From contig JBKPCD010000241.1 of assembly GCA_046727175.1 (NCBI GenBank), forward strand, positions 1-38,113: a DNA stretch of 38,113 nucleotides, given 5' to 3'. This document shows, piece by piece, positions 1 to 7,150 of the stretch. The notes beneath the pieces were generated by a model, which worked only from the letters and a program-made list of their open reading frames with translations, was not told the DNA's origin and made no database searches. Every line of letters begins with the position of its first letter. Positions within the stretch are counted from its first letter, which is position 1. Made by a program: the position numbers and the translations under genes. Origin of the DNA: JBKPCD01 sp046727175. GTDB taxonomy: Bacteria > Acidobacteriota > Vicinamibacteria > Vicinamibacterales > 2-12-FULL-66-21.

Positions 1-75
1 CCCTTACACCGTCGCTCGCGGGGACCCCGTTGCCCCGCTCCGCTCCGGTGGCTCACTCGCTTCGCTCGGCTCCAA
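1..75. repeat. GC-rich interspersed repeat, copy 1 (cut by window start)
   Basis: This stretch carries the same ordered words as four other places in the window: CGCCGTCGCTCGCGGGG, then GCCCCGCTCCG, then CGGCTCACTCGCT and CGCTCG. The other copies are near 1899-1992, 2078-2176 (reverse), 14115-14225 and 15588-15672. It lies downstream of rpmG on the minus strand. No gene is seen in 1-164. Confidence 0.6.
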
Positions 76-129
76 TCGCAAGACTGCGTTGACCGTTGCG
101 CGTTGCGAACACTGTCCGCTAAACCCCAG

Positions 130-164
130 CAGGCCCAAAGCCCAGAGAGCCGTGAGGCGAGAGC
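130..164. repeat. Degenerate-word repeat arm (gcccaaagcc word)
   Basis: A short run made of variants of gcccaaagcc and gagagcc lies just after the rpmG stop codon. The same word recurs at 13290-13330 and 15778-15812. Only a single arm is visible here. Confidence 0.4.
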
Positions 165-314
165 CTACTTCGTTTCCCGATGTGCCGTGTGTTTCCGGCA
201 GAACCGGCAGTACTTGCTGAACTCGAGCCGTTCAGTCGTTTTCTTCTTGTTTTTGGTCGTGCTGTAGTTGCGTCGTTTGCACTCGTTGCACGCCAACGCG
301 ACGATGTCTCTCAT
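165..314 (-). CDS. rpmG: 50S ribosomal protein L33
   Basis: This 49-residue protein begins MRDIVALACNECKRRNY and ends in a stop at 165-167. L33 is a small protein of the large ribosomal subunit near the E site. Two CxxC pairs (C9/C12 and C36/C39) form the zinc ribbon of the zinc-binding type of L33, and the lysine-rich KNKKKT stretch lies between them. The length matches the family. It follows tuf by about 90 bases on the same strand. In many bacteria L33 comes just before secE and nusG, so those genes probably lie beyond position 1. The 315-402 spacer shows only low-grade GC-rich word repeats. Confidence 0.95.
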   Translation of the reverse strand: MRDIVALACNECKRRNYSTTKNKKKTTERLEFSKYCRFCRKHTAHRETK

Positions 315-402
315 AATCTGAGTCCTGCCGGTAATGCGGTCGTTCGGTCGCGCGGTCTCGTTCCGGACCGTCGAGCCCTACCGAGCCACCAGCTACCGAA
401 CG

Positions 403-1602
403 CTATTCGACGATCTCGGAAATCGTTCCCGCGCCGACCGTTCGGCCGCCTTCGCGAATTGCGAAGCGTGCGCCCTTTTCAAGCGCGACCGGCACATGCA
501 GCTCGGCGGCGATGCTCGTGTTGTCGCCGGGCATCACCATCTCCACGCCTTCCGGCAGTTTCAGCGAGCCCGTCACGTCGGTCGTCCGGATGTAGAACTG
601 CGGACGGTAGCCGTTGAAGAACGGCGTGTGCCGCCCACCCTCATCCTTCGACAGGATGTAGACCTCACCCTTGAACTTCGTGTGCGGCTTGATCGACCCG
701 GGCTTTGCGAGCACCTGGCCTCGCTCCACGTCGTCCTTTTCAACGCCACGAAGCAGGACGCCGATGTTGTCCCCCGCCACGCCCGCATCGAGCAGCTTGC
801 GGAACATCTCGACGCCGGTCACGACTTTCTTCTCGGTCGCGCGGAAGCCGACGATCTCGACTTCCTCGCCGACCTTGATCTGACCGCGCTCGACGCGACC
901 CGTCACGACCGTGCCGCGCCCGGAGATCGAGAACACGTCCTCGATCGGCATCAGGAACGGCTTGTCGATCTCGCGCTGCGGCAGCGGAATGTAGGTGTCG
1001 AGAGCCTCCATCAGCTTGAGCACGCCCTCTACGCCATCCGGCTCTCCCTGCAGCGCCTTCAGCGCCGAGACGCGCACGACCGGCACGTCGTCGCCGGGGA
1101 ACCCGTACGTCTTCAGCAACTCACGCACCTCGAGCTCGACGAGGTCCACGAGCTCGGGGTCGTCGACGGCGTCGACCTTGTTCAACGCGACGACGAGATA
1201 GGGCACGTTCACCTGACGAGCGAGCAGCACGTGCTCGCGGGTCTGCGGCATCGGACCATCGACCGCCGAAACCACGACGATCGCGCCGTCCATCTGCGCC
1301 GCGCCGGTGATCATGTTCTTGATGTAGTCGGCGTGGCCGGGGCAGTCCACGTGCGCGTAATGACGATTGGGCGTCGAGTACTCCACGTGGCTCGTAGCGA
1401 TGGTCAGAATCTTGGTCGCGTCGCGACGACCCTGTGACTCTGAGGCTTTCGCCACCTCGTCATACGACACGAACTTCGCCCAGCCCTTGTCGGCCGCCAC
1501 CTTCGTGAGCGCGGCCGTCAGCGTGGTCTTGCCGTGATCGATGTGCCCGATGGTGCCGACGTTGACGTGTGGTTTCGAACGGTCGAATTTCTCTTTTGCC
1601 AT
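403..1602 (-). CDS. tuf: Elongation factor Tu
   Basis: EF-Tu is the GTPase that delivers aminoacyl-tRNA to the ribosomal A site. The 399-residue product has the expected length. All the G motifs are present: GHIDHGKTT (19-27), the DCPGH motif near residue 81, NKVD near 136 and SAL near 174. Domains 2 and 3 follow with a conserved ending (RTVGAGTISEIVE). The start at 1602 is preceded by an AAGGA ribosome-binding site. It is last but one in a tRNA-tuf-rpmG unit and is preceded by four tRNA genes in the order known from the E. coli tufB operon. Isoleucine replaces the usual valine in GHVDHGK, a conservative change. Confidence 0.98.
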   Translation of the reverse strand: MAKEKFDRSKPHVNVGTIGHIDHGKTTLTAALTKVAADKGWAKFVSYDEVAKASESQGRRDATKILTIATSHVEYSTPNRHYAHVDCPGHADYIKNMITGAAQMDGAIVVVSAVDGPMPQTREHVLLARQVNVPYLVVALNKVDAVDDPELVDLVELEVRELLKTYGFPGDDVPVVRVSALKALQGEPDGVEGVLKLMEALDTYIPLPQREIDKPFLMPIEDVFSISGRGTVVTGRVERGQIKVGEEVEIVGFRATEKKVVTGVEMFRKLLDAGVAGDNIGVLLRGVEKDDVERGQVLAKPGSIKPHTKFKGEVYILSKDEGGRHTPFFNGYRPQFYIRTTDVTGSLKLPEGVEMVMPGDNTSIAAELHVPVALEKGARFAIREGGRTVGAGTISEIVE

Positions 1603-1684
1603 GTCGTGTCCTTGCGATGCGTCTATCGATTAGACTCTGCTGCCCCTGAGATGCTGAACTTCATCGTTCGCTAGAATCGTTCGC

Positions 1685-1808
1685 CGGCTTGCAACCCACC
1701 TTCGCGCTTCGAGCTAACGGCGGGCAAGCCGCAGCTCGGTTACGCCTCTCGCGAAGGTTGGCGCGCCATCCGTAGCTCGCCGCTCTGACTCGCGCGGCAA
1801 GCGAAGGA
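1685..1808. repeat. Hairpin-forming intergenic repeat with CACCTTCGC / GCGAAGG words
   Basis: The spacer between tuf and tRNA-Thr contains an imperfect long hairpin. The word CCACCTTCGC near 1698 pairs with GCGAAGGTTGG near 1757, and AGCT words lie inside. It ends in gcgaaggatgg directly at the tRNA-Thr 3' end. The same gcgaaggatgg word is found at the 3' end of tRNA-Tyr (about 2395-2405). This may be a processed leader or trailer, or a copy of a dispersed repeat. Confidence 0.45.
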
Positions 1809-1884
<76 letters not shown>

Positions 1885-1898
1885 CTGCAGCTTTCGTC

Positions 1899-1992
1899 TG
1901 GGGGCTTCGCCCCGTCAGACCCCGACGCGGTCACTCGCGGGGCCCCTTCGCCCCGCTCCGTTCGCGGGCTCGCTCATTCGTTCGCCCGCGCC
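1899..1992. repeat. GC-rich interspersed repeat, copy 2
   Basis: This copy runs from GGGGCTTCGCCCCG through TCACTCGCGGGGCCCC and TTCGCCCCGCTCCG to CGCTCATTCGTTCGC. It holds at least two self-complementary segments (GGGGCTTCGCCCC and GGGGCCCCTTCGCCCC). It lies between tRNA-Thr(GGT) and tRNA-Gly. Confidence 0.6.
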
Positions 1993-2077
1993 GCTGGTCC
2001 GGACATCCTGCCTGATCGAAACCGCGCTAGAACCCTGGCCTCAACTCTCATCCGTCACGGTTGCCGCTACGCCCAAG

Positions 2078-2176
2078 GCGCGAGCAAAGTGAGCGCCCCT
2101 GCCGCAGCGGAGGCGGGGCCTTTGGGGCCCCGCCGAGTGACGGCGTGGGGGAGTCCGAGGGGCGCAGCCCCTCGGA
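2078..2176. repeat. GC-rich interspersed repeat, copy 3 (reverse orientation)
   Basis: Read on the minus strand this has the same order of words as copy 2: GGGGCTGCGCCCC, then CCGTCACTCGGCGGGG, GCCCCGCCTCCG and GCGCTCACTTTGCTCG. It sits between the same two tRNA genes as copy 2, so the pair forms a large inverted repeat about 190 bases across. Confidence 0.55.
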
Positions 2177-2182
2177 ACAGAT

Positions 2183-2257
2183 TGGAGCGGGAGACGGGGA
2201 TCGAACCCGCGACCAACAGCTTGGAAGGCTGTGACTCTACCACTGAGTTACTCCCGC
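2183..2257 (-). tRNA. tRNA-Gly (anticodon TCC)
   Basis: The minus strand folds as a 75-base cloverleaf. The acceptor GCGGGAG pairs with CTCCCGC, the D arm contains AACTCAGTGGTAGAGT, the anticodon loop is CCTTCCAAG (anticodon TCC) and the T loop is GTTCGATCC. The CCA tail is encoded at 2183-2185. It corresponds in position to E. coli glyT. Confidence 0.96.
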
Positions 2258-2402
2258 CCTCGCGTCTCGCTCGACTTCGCTGACTCGCCGCTTCGACGTG
2301 GCAAGGCCGCTTTCCTTTGCCTCCGCGCCAGCCGCTGCGCCTTCGGCGTCCTTGAAAAACCTTCGCCAGAACACGCGCCGCTTCTCGCAAGCCAGCGAAG
2401 GA

Positions 2403-2489
2403 TGGTGGCGAGGGGAGGATTCGAACCTCCGAAGCCGCTGGGGCGACAGATTTACAGTCTGTTGCGTTTGACCGCTTCGCTACCTCGCC
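2403..2489 (-). tRNA. tRNA-Tyr (anticodon GTA)
   Basis: This is an 87-base class II tRNA with a long variable arm. The acceptor GGCGAGG pairs with CCTCGCC, the anticodon loop is CTGTAAATC (anticodon GTA), the variable arm is around GCCCCAGCGGC and the T loop is GTTCGAATC. The CCA tail is encoded. It corresponds in position to E. coli tyrU. Confidence 0.96.
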
Positions 2490-2620
2490 GCTGTCGGTAC
2501 GCCGCGATTCGGCGGAGCGAACATGGCGCCGCCGCGACGCGTGAGAATTGATTCGGTCTTTTGTCAGGATTGCGCTGCTCGCGAAAGTCCGGCTGGCCAA
2601 GACCAGGCGCTACAAGTTCG

Positions 2621-2697
2621 TGGAGCTGGCGAAGGGATTTGAACCCCCGACCGGCTGATTACAAATCAGCTGCTCTACCGGACTGAGCTACGCCAGC
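2621..2697 (-). tRNA. tRNA-Thr (anticodon TGT)
   Basis: The minus strand folds as a 77-base cloverleaf. The acceptor GCTGGCG pairs with CGCCAGC, the D arm contains AGCTCAGTCCGGTAGAGC, the anticodon loop is TTTGTAA (anticodon TGT) and the T loop is GTTCAAATC. The CCA tail is encoded. It is the first tRNA of the tuf transcription unit, in the place of E. coli thrU. Confidence 0.96.
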
Positions 2698-2705
2698 CCA
2701 GACAA

Positions 2706-2743
2706 AAGAGTATTTGTAGCACATGGCGTGCCACGGGCGCAAG
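2706..2743 (-). promoter_or_regulatory. Possible sigma-70-type promoter of the tRNA-tuf unit
   Basis: On the minus strand TTGCGC is followed, 18 bases later, by TACAAA (2713-2718). Transcription would start about 9 bases before the mature 5' end of tRNA-Thr(TGT). The -35 match is weak, so this is only a candidate. Confidence 0.35.
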
Positions 2744-2747
2744 CGCA

Positions 2748-2866
2748 CAAGGGAAAAGGGGGAAGGAAAAGGGAAAAGGGGAAGCCCAAGCTCAACAGTT
2801 TACGGATCTCTCGGTGTCCCGTCCCTTGTCCCTTTTCCCTTGTCCGCTTTTCCCTTGACTCGATTT
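2748..2866. repeat. Inverted repeat with gggaaaagg-word arms
   Basis: The left arm (2748-2784) is made of variants of aagggaaaaggg. The right arm (2818-2857) is made of the reverse complement, cccttttcccttg. A non-repetitive loop of about 33 bases separates them. The right arm lies inside the 3' end of rlmB, and the rlmB stop codon (2800-2802) lies in the loop. The architecture matches other inverted elements in this window that use different words. Confidence 0.6.
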
Positions 2867-3573
2867 CTCTGGCGCACCGCTTCGAACAGCATAACTCCTG
2901 CCGCGACAGAAACATTGAGGCTGCTGACCGAGCCGAGCATCGGAATCGCGGCCAGGCGATCGCAGCGTTCGCGGACCAGGCGGCGAAGGCCCGTTCCCTC
3001 GGCGCCGAGCACGAACGCCGTTGGGACGGTGAGATCGATGCGATCGTAGCGCTCAAGTGCGTCTGCAGCTAGTCCGACCGTCCACACACCGGCGGCCTTC
3101 AATTCTTCGAGGGCTCGCGCGATGTTCACGACCGTTGCGATTCGTGCATTCGCCAGAGCACCCGCCGAGGCCTTGGCCGCCGCGCCGTCGATCGGCGCTG
3201 CGTGTCGCGCCTGCCGAACGACTCCGTGCGCCCCGGCGGCATCGGCTGTTCGGAGAATCGCGCCAACGTTCTGAGGATCCTCGACGCGATCGAGCACGAC
3301 GATCAGCGCGGACTCCGATCCGGCTGCCGAGACCAGATCGCCGACGCTGTAGTCGTGGAGCTGGGCAAGATCCGCGACAATCCCTTGATGCACACCGCCA
3401 CGCGTGGTCCTGTCGAGCGTGGGCGCATCGACGCGCTCGATCGTCACGCCGATCTCACGCGCGAGCGCAAGGGCTCCATCGATACGGCGATCCCCACGCG
3501 GGCCCACTCGCACACGACGCACGCGGCCGTGTCGCAGCGCTTCGAGGACGGGATTGATGCCCCAGACGATCAT
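2800..3573 (-). CDS. rlmB: 23S rRNA (guanosine-2'-O-)-methyltransferase RlmB
   Basis: RlmB is a SpoU/TrmH-family enzyme that methylates G2251 of 23S rRNA using SAM. The 257-residue product has an N-terminal substrate-binding part starting MIVWGINPVLEALRHG. The three SpoU motifs follow: VEDPQNVGAILRTADAAG, FVLGAEGTGLRRL and SSLNVSVAAGV. The frame stays open upstream, but the ATG at 3573 is preferred because it overlaps the gltX stop as ATGA and begins at the conserved first residues. The last 20 or so residues (around VKGKADKGKGTRDG) are low complexity and are encoded by an arm of the inverted repeat at 2748-2866. They are therefore not part of the normal fold. Confidence 0.93.
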   Translation of the reverse strand: MIVWGINPVLEALRHGRVRRVRVGPRGDRRIDGALALAREIGVTIERVDAPTLDRTTRGGVHQGIVADLAQLHDYSVGDLVSAAGSESALIVVLDRVEDPQNVGAILRTADAAGAHGVVRQARHAAPIDGAAAKASAGALANARIATVVNIARALEELKAAGVWTVGLAADALERYDRIDLTVPTAFVLGAEGTGLRRLVRERCDRLAAIPMLGSVSSLNVSVAAGVMLFEAVRQRNRVKGKADKGKGTRDGTPRDP

Positions 3574-5072
3574 GACAATTGCTCGATCGCTCTGGCAAAG
3601 GCTGCCGCCCGCTCGCGACAACCCCTGATTGGCGCCACACCGGCTGACGGCGGCAGCTCGGCGCCGCGATCGATTGCAGGGACCGCGAGATCGAGCTCGG
3701 GACCGCCGGCCTCGCCGGTCAGCGCCACGCGAATCGGGTGAAAGAGAGCGCGGCCCTTGTAACCGGTCCGCTGCCGGACCCGCGCCGCGGCTGCGCGGAA
3801 GGCCTCGCGATCGAGCCGTTCTGTCTGACCGAGCTCCTCGGCGAGCGCCTCGATCACCTCGCAGGCACCGGTCGCGTGCAGTACTTCGGCAACTTCCGGG
3901 CGCGCCAGGGATGCAGCGGCGTCGAACGCGAAAAGAAACTGCAGTCGAGCCGGCATCTCTTCGAGCCGATCCACCGAACTGACGGCCATTGGCAGGAGCG
4001 ACGTCAGGAACTCCAGCGCGTCGTGGGTCTGACGGCGCAGGTAGCCCCGAGCGAGGAAGAAGCGTGCGGACTCGGCGGCAAGCCTGGCGGGCGCGGCAAC
4101 CTTGATGTACTGCCGGTTCATCCACGCGAGCTTCTCCTGATCGAAGATGCCCGCGCTATGGCCGACGTCCTCAATGGCGAACCGGCGCGCGAGCTCGTCG
4201 ATTGGCAAGAGCTCGTCATCGCCGCCGGGTGACCACCCGATCAGCGCGAGATAGTTCGTCAGCGCCTCGGGAAGGTAACCTCTCGCTCGAAACTCGGATA
4301 CGGAGGTCGCACCATGCCGCTTCGAGAGGGGTGTGTGATCGGGACCCATCACGAGCGCGAGATGCGCGAACTGGGGCAAACTGAACCCGAGCGCCTGATA
4401 CAGCAGAATCTGCTTCGGGGTATTCGAGATGTGATCCTCCCCCCGAATCACGTGCGTCACGCCCATGAGCGCATCGTCCACGACGACTGCAAAGTTGTAC
4501 TGAGGTCTGCCGTCGGAGCGAGCGAGCACCGGATCGCCAATCACGTCCGTGCTGAAGGTCACCTCGCCGCGGACGAGATCGCGAAACGTCACGTCGGTGT
4601 GCTCGGGCACCTTGAATCGCACGACGGCGCGTTCACCGGCCTCGAGCCGCGCGCGCGCTACGTCGGGCGGAATATTGCGACAGGTACCGCCATAACGTGG
4701 CGGCAGTCCCGCTTCGCGCATCTTCTTGCGATCCTCAGCCAGCTTTGCCGGTGAGCAGAAACAGTAGTACGCGTGCCCGCTGCCGAGTAGCTCGTTCGCG
4801 TACGACGCATACAAATGGAGGCGCTCCGACTGCCGATACGGACCGTGAGGACCACCGACGTCCGGACCTTCGTCCCAGTGAAGCCCGAGCCAGCGCAGGT
4901 CCTCGAGAATCCCGGTCTCCGACTCGCGGGTCGATCGCTCGACATCCGTATCCTCGATGCGGAGGATGAACGTCCCGTCCTTGCCGCGCGCCAGCAGCCA
5001 GTTGAAAAGCGCAGTGCGCGCGTTGCCGACGTGCAACTGACCTGTGGGGCTTGGCGCGAATCGGACTCGCAT
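3570..5072 (-). CDS. gltX: Glutamyl-tRNA synthetase
   Basis: GltX charges tRNA with glutamate. In organisms lacking glutaminyl-tRNA synthetase it may also charge tRNA-Gln for later amidation. The 500-residue product is a class I synthetase. The HIGH motif appears as HVGN (14-17) after APSPTG, and the KMSKS equivalent LSKRHG is near residue 255. The Rossmann core is followed by a helical anticodon-binding region. The gene starts only 4 bases after the ispDF stop and ends in an ATGA overlap with rlmB, so the three are probably co-transcribed and coupled. The order ispD-ispF-gltX...rlmB is as in Bacillus. Confidence 0.97.
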   Translation of the reverse strand: MRVRFAPSPTGQLHVGNARTALFNWLLARGKDGTFILRIEDTDVERSTRESETGILEDLRWLGLHWDEGPDVGGPHGPYRQSERLHLYASYANELLGSGHAYYCFCSPAKLAEDRKKMREAGLPPRYGGTCRNIPPDVARARLEAGERAVVRFKVPEHTDVTFRDLVRGEVTFSTDVIGDPVLARSDGRPQYNFAVVVDDALMGVTHVIRGEDHISNTPKQILLYQALGFSLPQFAHLALVMGPDHTPLSKRHGATSVSEFRARGYLPEALTNYLALIGWSPGGDDELLPIDELARRFAIEDVGHSAGIFDQEKLAWMNRQYIKVAAPARLAAESARFFLARGYLRRQTHDALEFLTSLLPMAVSSVDRLEEMPARLQFLFAFDAAASLARPEVAEVLHATGACEVIEALAEELGQTERLDREAFRAAAARVRQRTGYKGRALFHPIRVALTGEAGGPELDLAVPAIDRGAELPPSAGVAPIRGCRERAAAFARAIEQLS

Positions 5073-5076
5073 CTGT

Positions 5077-6240
5077 TCACTCTCTCACCAGCAGCGCGAC
5101 GGCGTGAGCCGCGATCGCCTCTCCGCGTCCGAGTGCATCCACGCCTTCGTTCGTTTTTCCCTTGACGCTCACGCACTCGATCTCGATGTCGAGCGCTTTC
5201 GCGAGCCCTTCCCGAATGCGGTCCAGAAACGGCGCAATCTTCGGGCTCTCGAGGATGACGACCACGTCCACGTTCACGATCGTGAACTGCTCGTCACGAA
5301 CCTTCTTCGCGACCGAGCGGAGTAAATCGATGCTCGACGCGTCCTTCCACCTCGCGTCCGTGTCCGGAAAGTGACGTCCGATATCGCCGAGACATGCCGC
5401 ACCCAGAACGGCATCCGTCGTCGCGTGGCAGACGACGTCGGCGTCGGAATATCCCTGCGCACCAACGGGCGCCGGCACGTCGACACCGCCAAGAATCAGC
5501 GGTCGTCCTGGAACCAGTCGATGCAGGTCGTACCCTGTTCCCACCCGGCCCTGGATCCCGATTGCTGTTGCCGTGCGCTGCGCCGCCTTCAGGTCGGCTA
5601 CGGTCGTAATCTTCACATTTGCCGGATCCCCGTTGACGACTCTCACCTGATGACCGGCGCGTTCCGCCAGCGCCGCTTCGTCGGTCGCGTCGACTCCAGT
5701 CCGACCAAGAGCAACGGCATCGCGCAGCACGTCACGCCGAAATGCCTGCGGCGTCTGGGCCAGATAGATGCTCTCGCGCGGGAGTGTTTCGACGATGACC
5801 TCGGCATCCGAGCGGCCGATGACGCGCTTGACCGTGTCGCTCACCGGAACCGCTGCGATTGCCGCGCCGTGCTCCGCCGCGCCCGCGATCGCCCGTGAAA
5901 TGACGTCCGATGACACGAACGGCCGCGCGGCGTCATGAACGAGCACCACGTCGGCCGTTGACGTGACCACGTCGAACGCATTCGCTACCGAGTCCTGTCG
6001 GCGTGGACCGCCAGCGACGATTCGAACCGGTCGACGCGTTTCACCCACGAGCGTCCGGCCCGTCTCGGCGAGCTCCGGTGGCAACACGACAATCAGGTCA
6101 GAGATCGAGGGATGGGTGTCGAACGCGGCGACGCTGCGCGCCAGCAGCGAGCGCCCCCCGAACTCGAGCAGCTGCTTCGGAATCGTCCCCCCCACGCGCC
6201 TGCCTGCGCCGCCGGCCGCAATGATCGCCGTCACGTGCAT
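5077..6240 (-). CDS. ispDF: Bifunctional IspD/IspF of isoprenoid (MEP) pathway
   Basis: One protein of 387 residues carries two MEP-pathway enzymes. The N-terminal half is 2-C-methyl-D-erythritol 4-phosphate cytidylyltransferase, with the nucleotide loop AAGGAGRRVGG near residues 8-18 and VHDAARPFV near 101-109. The C-terminal half, from about residue 232, is 2-C-methyl-D-erythritol 2,4-cyclodiphosphate synthase, with the zinc ligands of GTGYDLHRL and a conserved SDADVVCHATTDA. A second ATG lies 12 bases upstream at 6252. I prefer 6240 because the protein then starts directly at the cytidylyltransferase strand, and a perfect TATAAT lies at 6255-6260. ispE is also in this gene block, so three MEP enzyme activities are encoded nearby. 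Confidence 0.95.
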   Translation of the reverse strand: MHVTAIIAAGGAGRRVGGTIPKQLLEFGGRSLLARSVAAFDTHPSISDLIVVLPPELAETGRTLVGETRRPVRIVAGGPRRQDSVANAFDVVTSTADVVLVHDAARPFVSSDVISRAIAGAAEHGAAIAAVPVSDTVKRVIGRSDAEVIVETLPRESIYLAQTPQAFRRDVLRDAVALGRTGVDATDEAALAERAGHQVRVVNGDPANVKITTVADLKAAQRTATAIGIQGRVGTGYDLHRLVPGRPLILGGVDVPAPVGAQGYSDADVVCHATTDAVLGAACLGDIGRHFPDTDARWKDASSIDLLRSVAKKVRDEQFTIVNVDVVVILESPKIAPFLDRIREGLAKALDIEIECVSVKGKTNEGVDALGRGEAIAAHAVALLVRE

Positions 6241-6247
6241 AGAGCGA

Positions 6248-6260
6248 AACAATCATTATA
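6248..6260 (-). promoter_or_regulatory. Perfect -10 hexamer just before ispDF
   Basis: The minus strand reads TATAAT at 6260-6255, about 15 bases before the ATG at 6240. No convincing TTGACA is seen 16-18 bases further upstream. If it is used, the ispDF transcript would have a leader of only about 8 bases. Confidence 0.35.
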
Positions 6261-6333
6261 GCGAGCGCTAGCCCGCGTGCGCGTTGCGTCAGCTGCCGTC
6301 CAAGGCGACCTGGTGTATCGGCGCGCGTTCGGA

Positions 6334-7068
6334 TCACCGTCTGACGTGGGATTCGTCCACGCCACGTCGAATGACCTCGCGAACGCGGTCCGCGAGTTCG
6401 CGCACGGCGTCGCGCGGCACGTCGCGTGTCTCGATTGGTGGGTGAATCGTCATCGAAACGTCGCCGGGACACACCATCAGCTGGCCTTTGGTCATCACCT
6501 GTCGGCTGCCGGCGATGCTGACCGGGACGATAGGGACGCCAGCCTCGAGCGCGAGGATGAAGGGCCCCCGCTTGAAGCGTGCGACGGTGCCGTCCGTACT
6601 GCGCGTCCCCTCGGGGAACACGATCAGCGAATGGCGAACGCTGACGAGCTTCGCCATCTTTCTGACCACTCCGGCCCCCGGCCGTTGGCGATCGACCAGC
6701 AGGTGGCCCGTGCGCGACAGGTGCCACCCGAGAAACGGCACGCGTCCGAGCGAGGCCTTCGCGACGATCCTGAGCTGAAACGGCAGCGACGTGAAGACAA
6801 TCGGGATGTCGTAGATGCTCTGATGATTCGCGGCGAACACGTAACTCCGTTGCGGATCGACGCAGCTTGCGCCGGTGACGGTCACGCGCACACCCGTCGT
6901 TCGGAGGATGAGCGAGGCCCAGGCCCGGGCGCACCGGTGTCCGAAATCACCGCTCCTGTCGAACAGCGTCGACAGGAGCGAGATCGTGCCGAGCACGATC
7001 GTGTAGAGACCGATCGCCGGGATGAGGAAGAAGACGGTGCGCCACCAGTGATACGGAGGGATCGTCAA
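6334..7068 (-). CDS. plsC: 1-acyl-sn-glycerol-3-phosphate acyltransferase
   Basis: This enzyme adds the second acyl chain to lysophosphatidic acid, giving phosphatidic acid for membrane lipids. The 244-residue protein has an N-terminal hydrophobic segment (about 11-33). The acyltransferase HX4D motif is in NHQSIYD (H82, D87), the FPEGTRS motif is at 151-157, and a VPIVPVSI block lies near 175. It stands between the PIN/TRAM gene (82-base gap) and ispDF (93-base gap) on the same strand. Its presence in this position is an insertion relative to the Bacillus yacL-ispD order. Confidence 0.93.
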   Translation of the reverse strand: MTIPPYHWWRTVFFLIPAIGLYTIVLGTISLLSTLFDRSGDFGHRCARAWASLILRTTGVRVTVTGASCVDPQRSYVFAANHQSIYDIPIVFTSLPFQLRIVAKASLGRVPFLGWHLSRTGHLLVDRQRPGAGVVRKMAKLVSVRHSLIVFPEGTRSTDGTVARFKRGPFILALEAGVPIVPVSIAGSRQVMTKGQLMVCPGDVSMTIHPPIETRDVPRDAVRELADRVREVIRRGVDESHVRR

Positions 7069-7150
7069 AGCCGGATCGCGGACCCGGGGCCCCCGGCGCG
7101 CGTGTTGTGCGCGCTGGGGTGGAAGCCGCGGGACGGGCGCCGAGTGCGCT

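Noticed and set aside
334..1437. Long plus-strand open frame of 367 residues opposite tuf
   Set aside because: It is the antisense of EF-Tu; it is rich in Arg, His and Asp in a pattern caused by the codon use of the opposite strand, and has no family resemblance.
2748..2866. Simple purine microsatellite produced by sequencing error
   Set aside because: The two arms are complementary with errors and the same architecture recurs with other words, so it is a real structured element.
2800..4125. 441-residue extension of the rlmB frame
   Set aside because: The part before 3573 is Arg-rich and overlaps gltX; RlmB starts at MIVWGINPV with a normal length.
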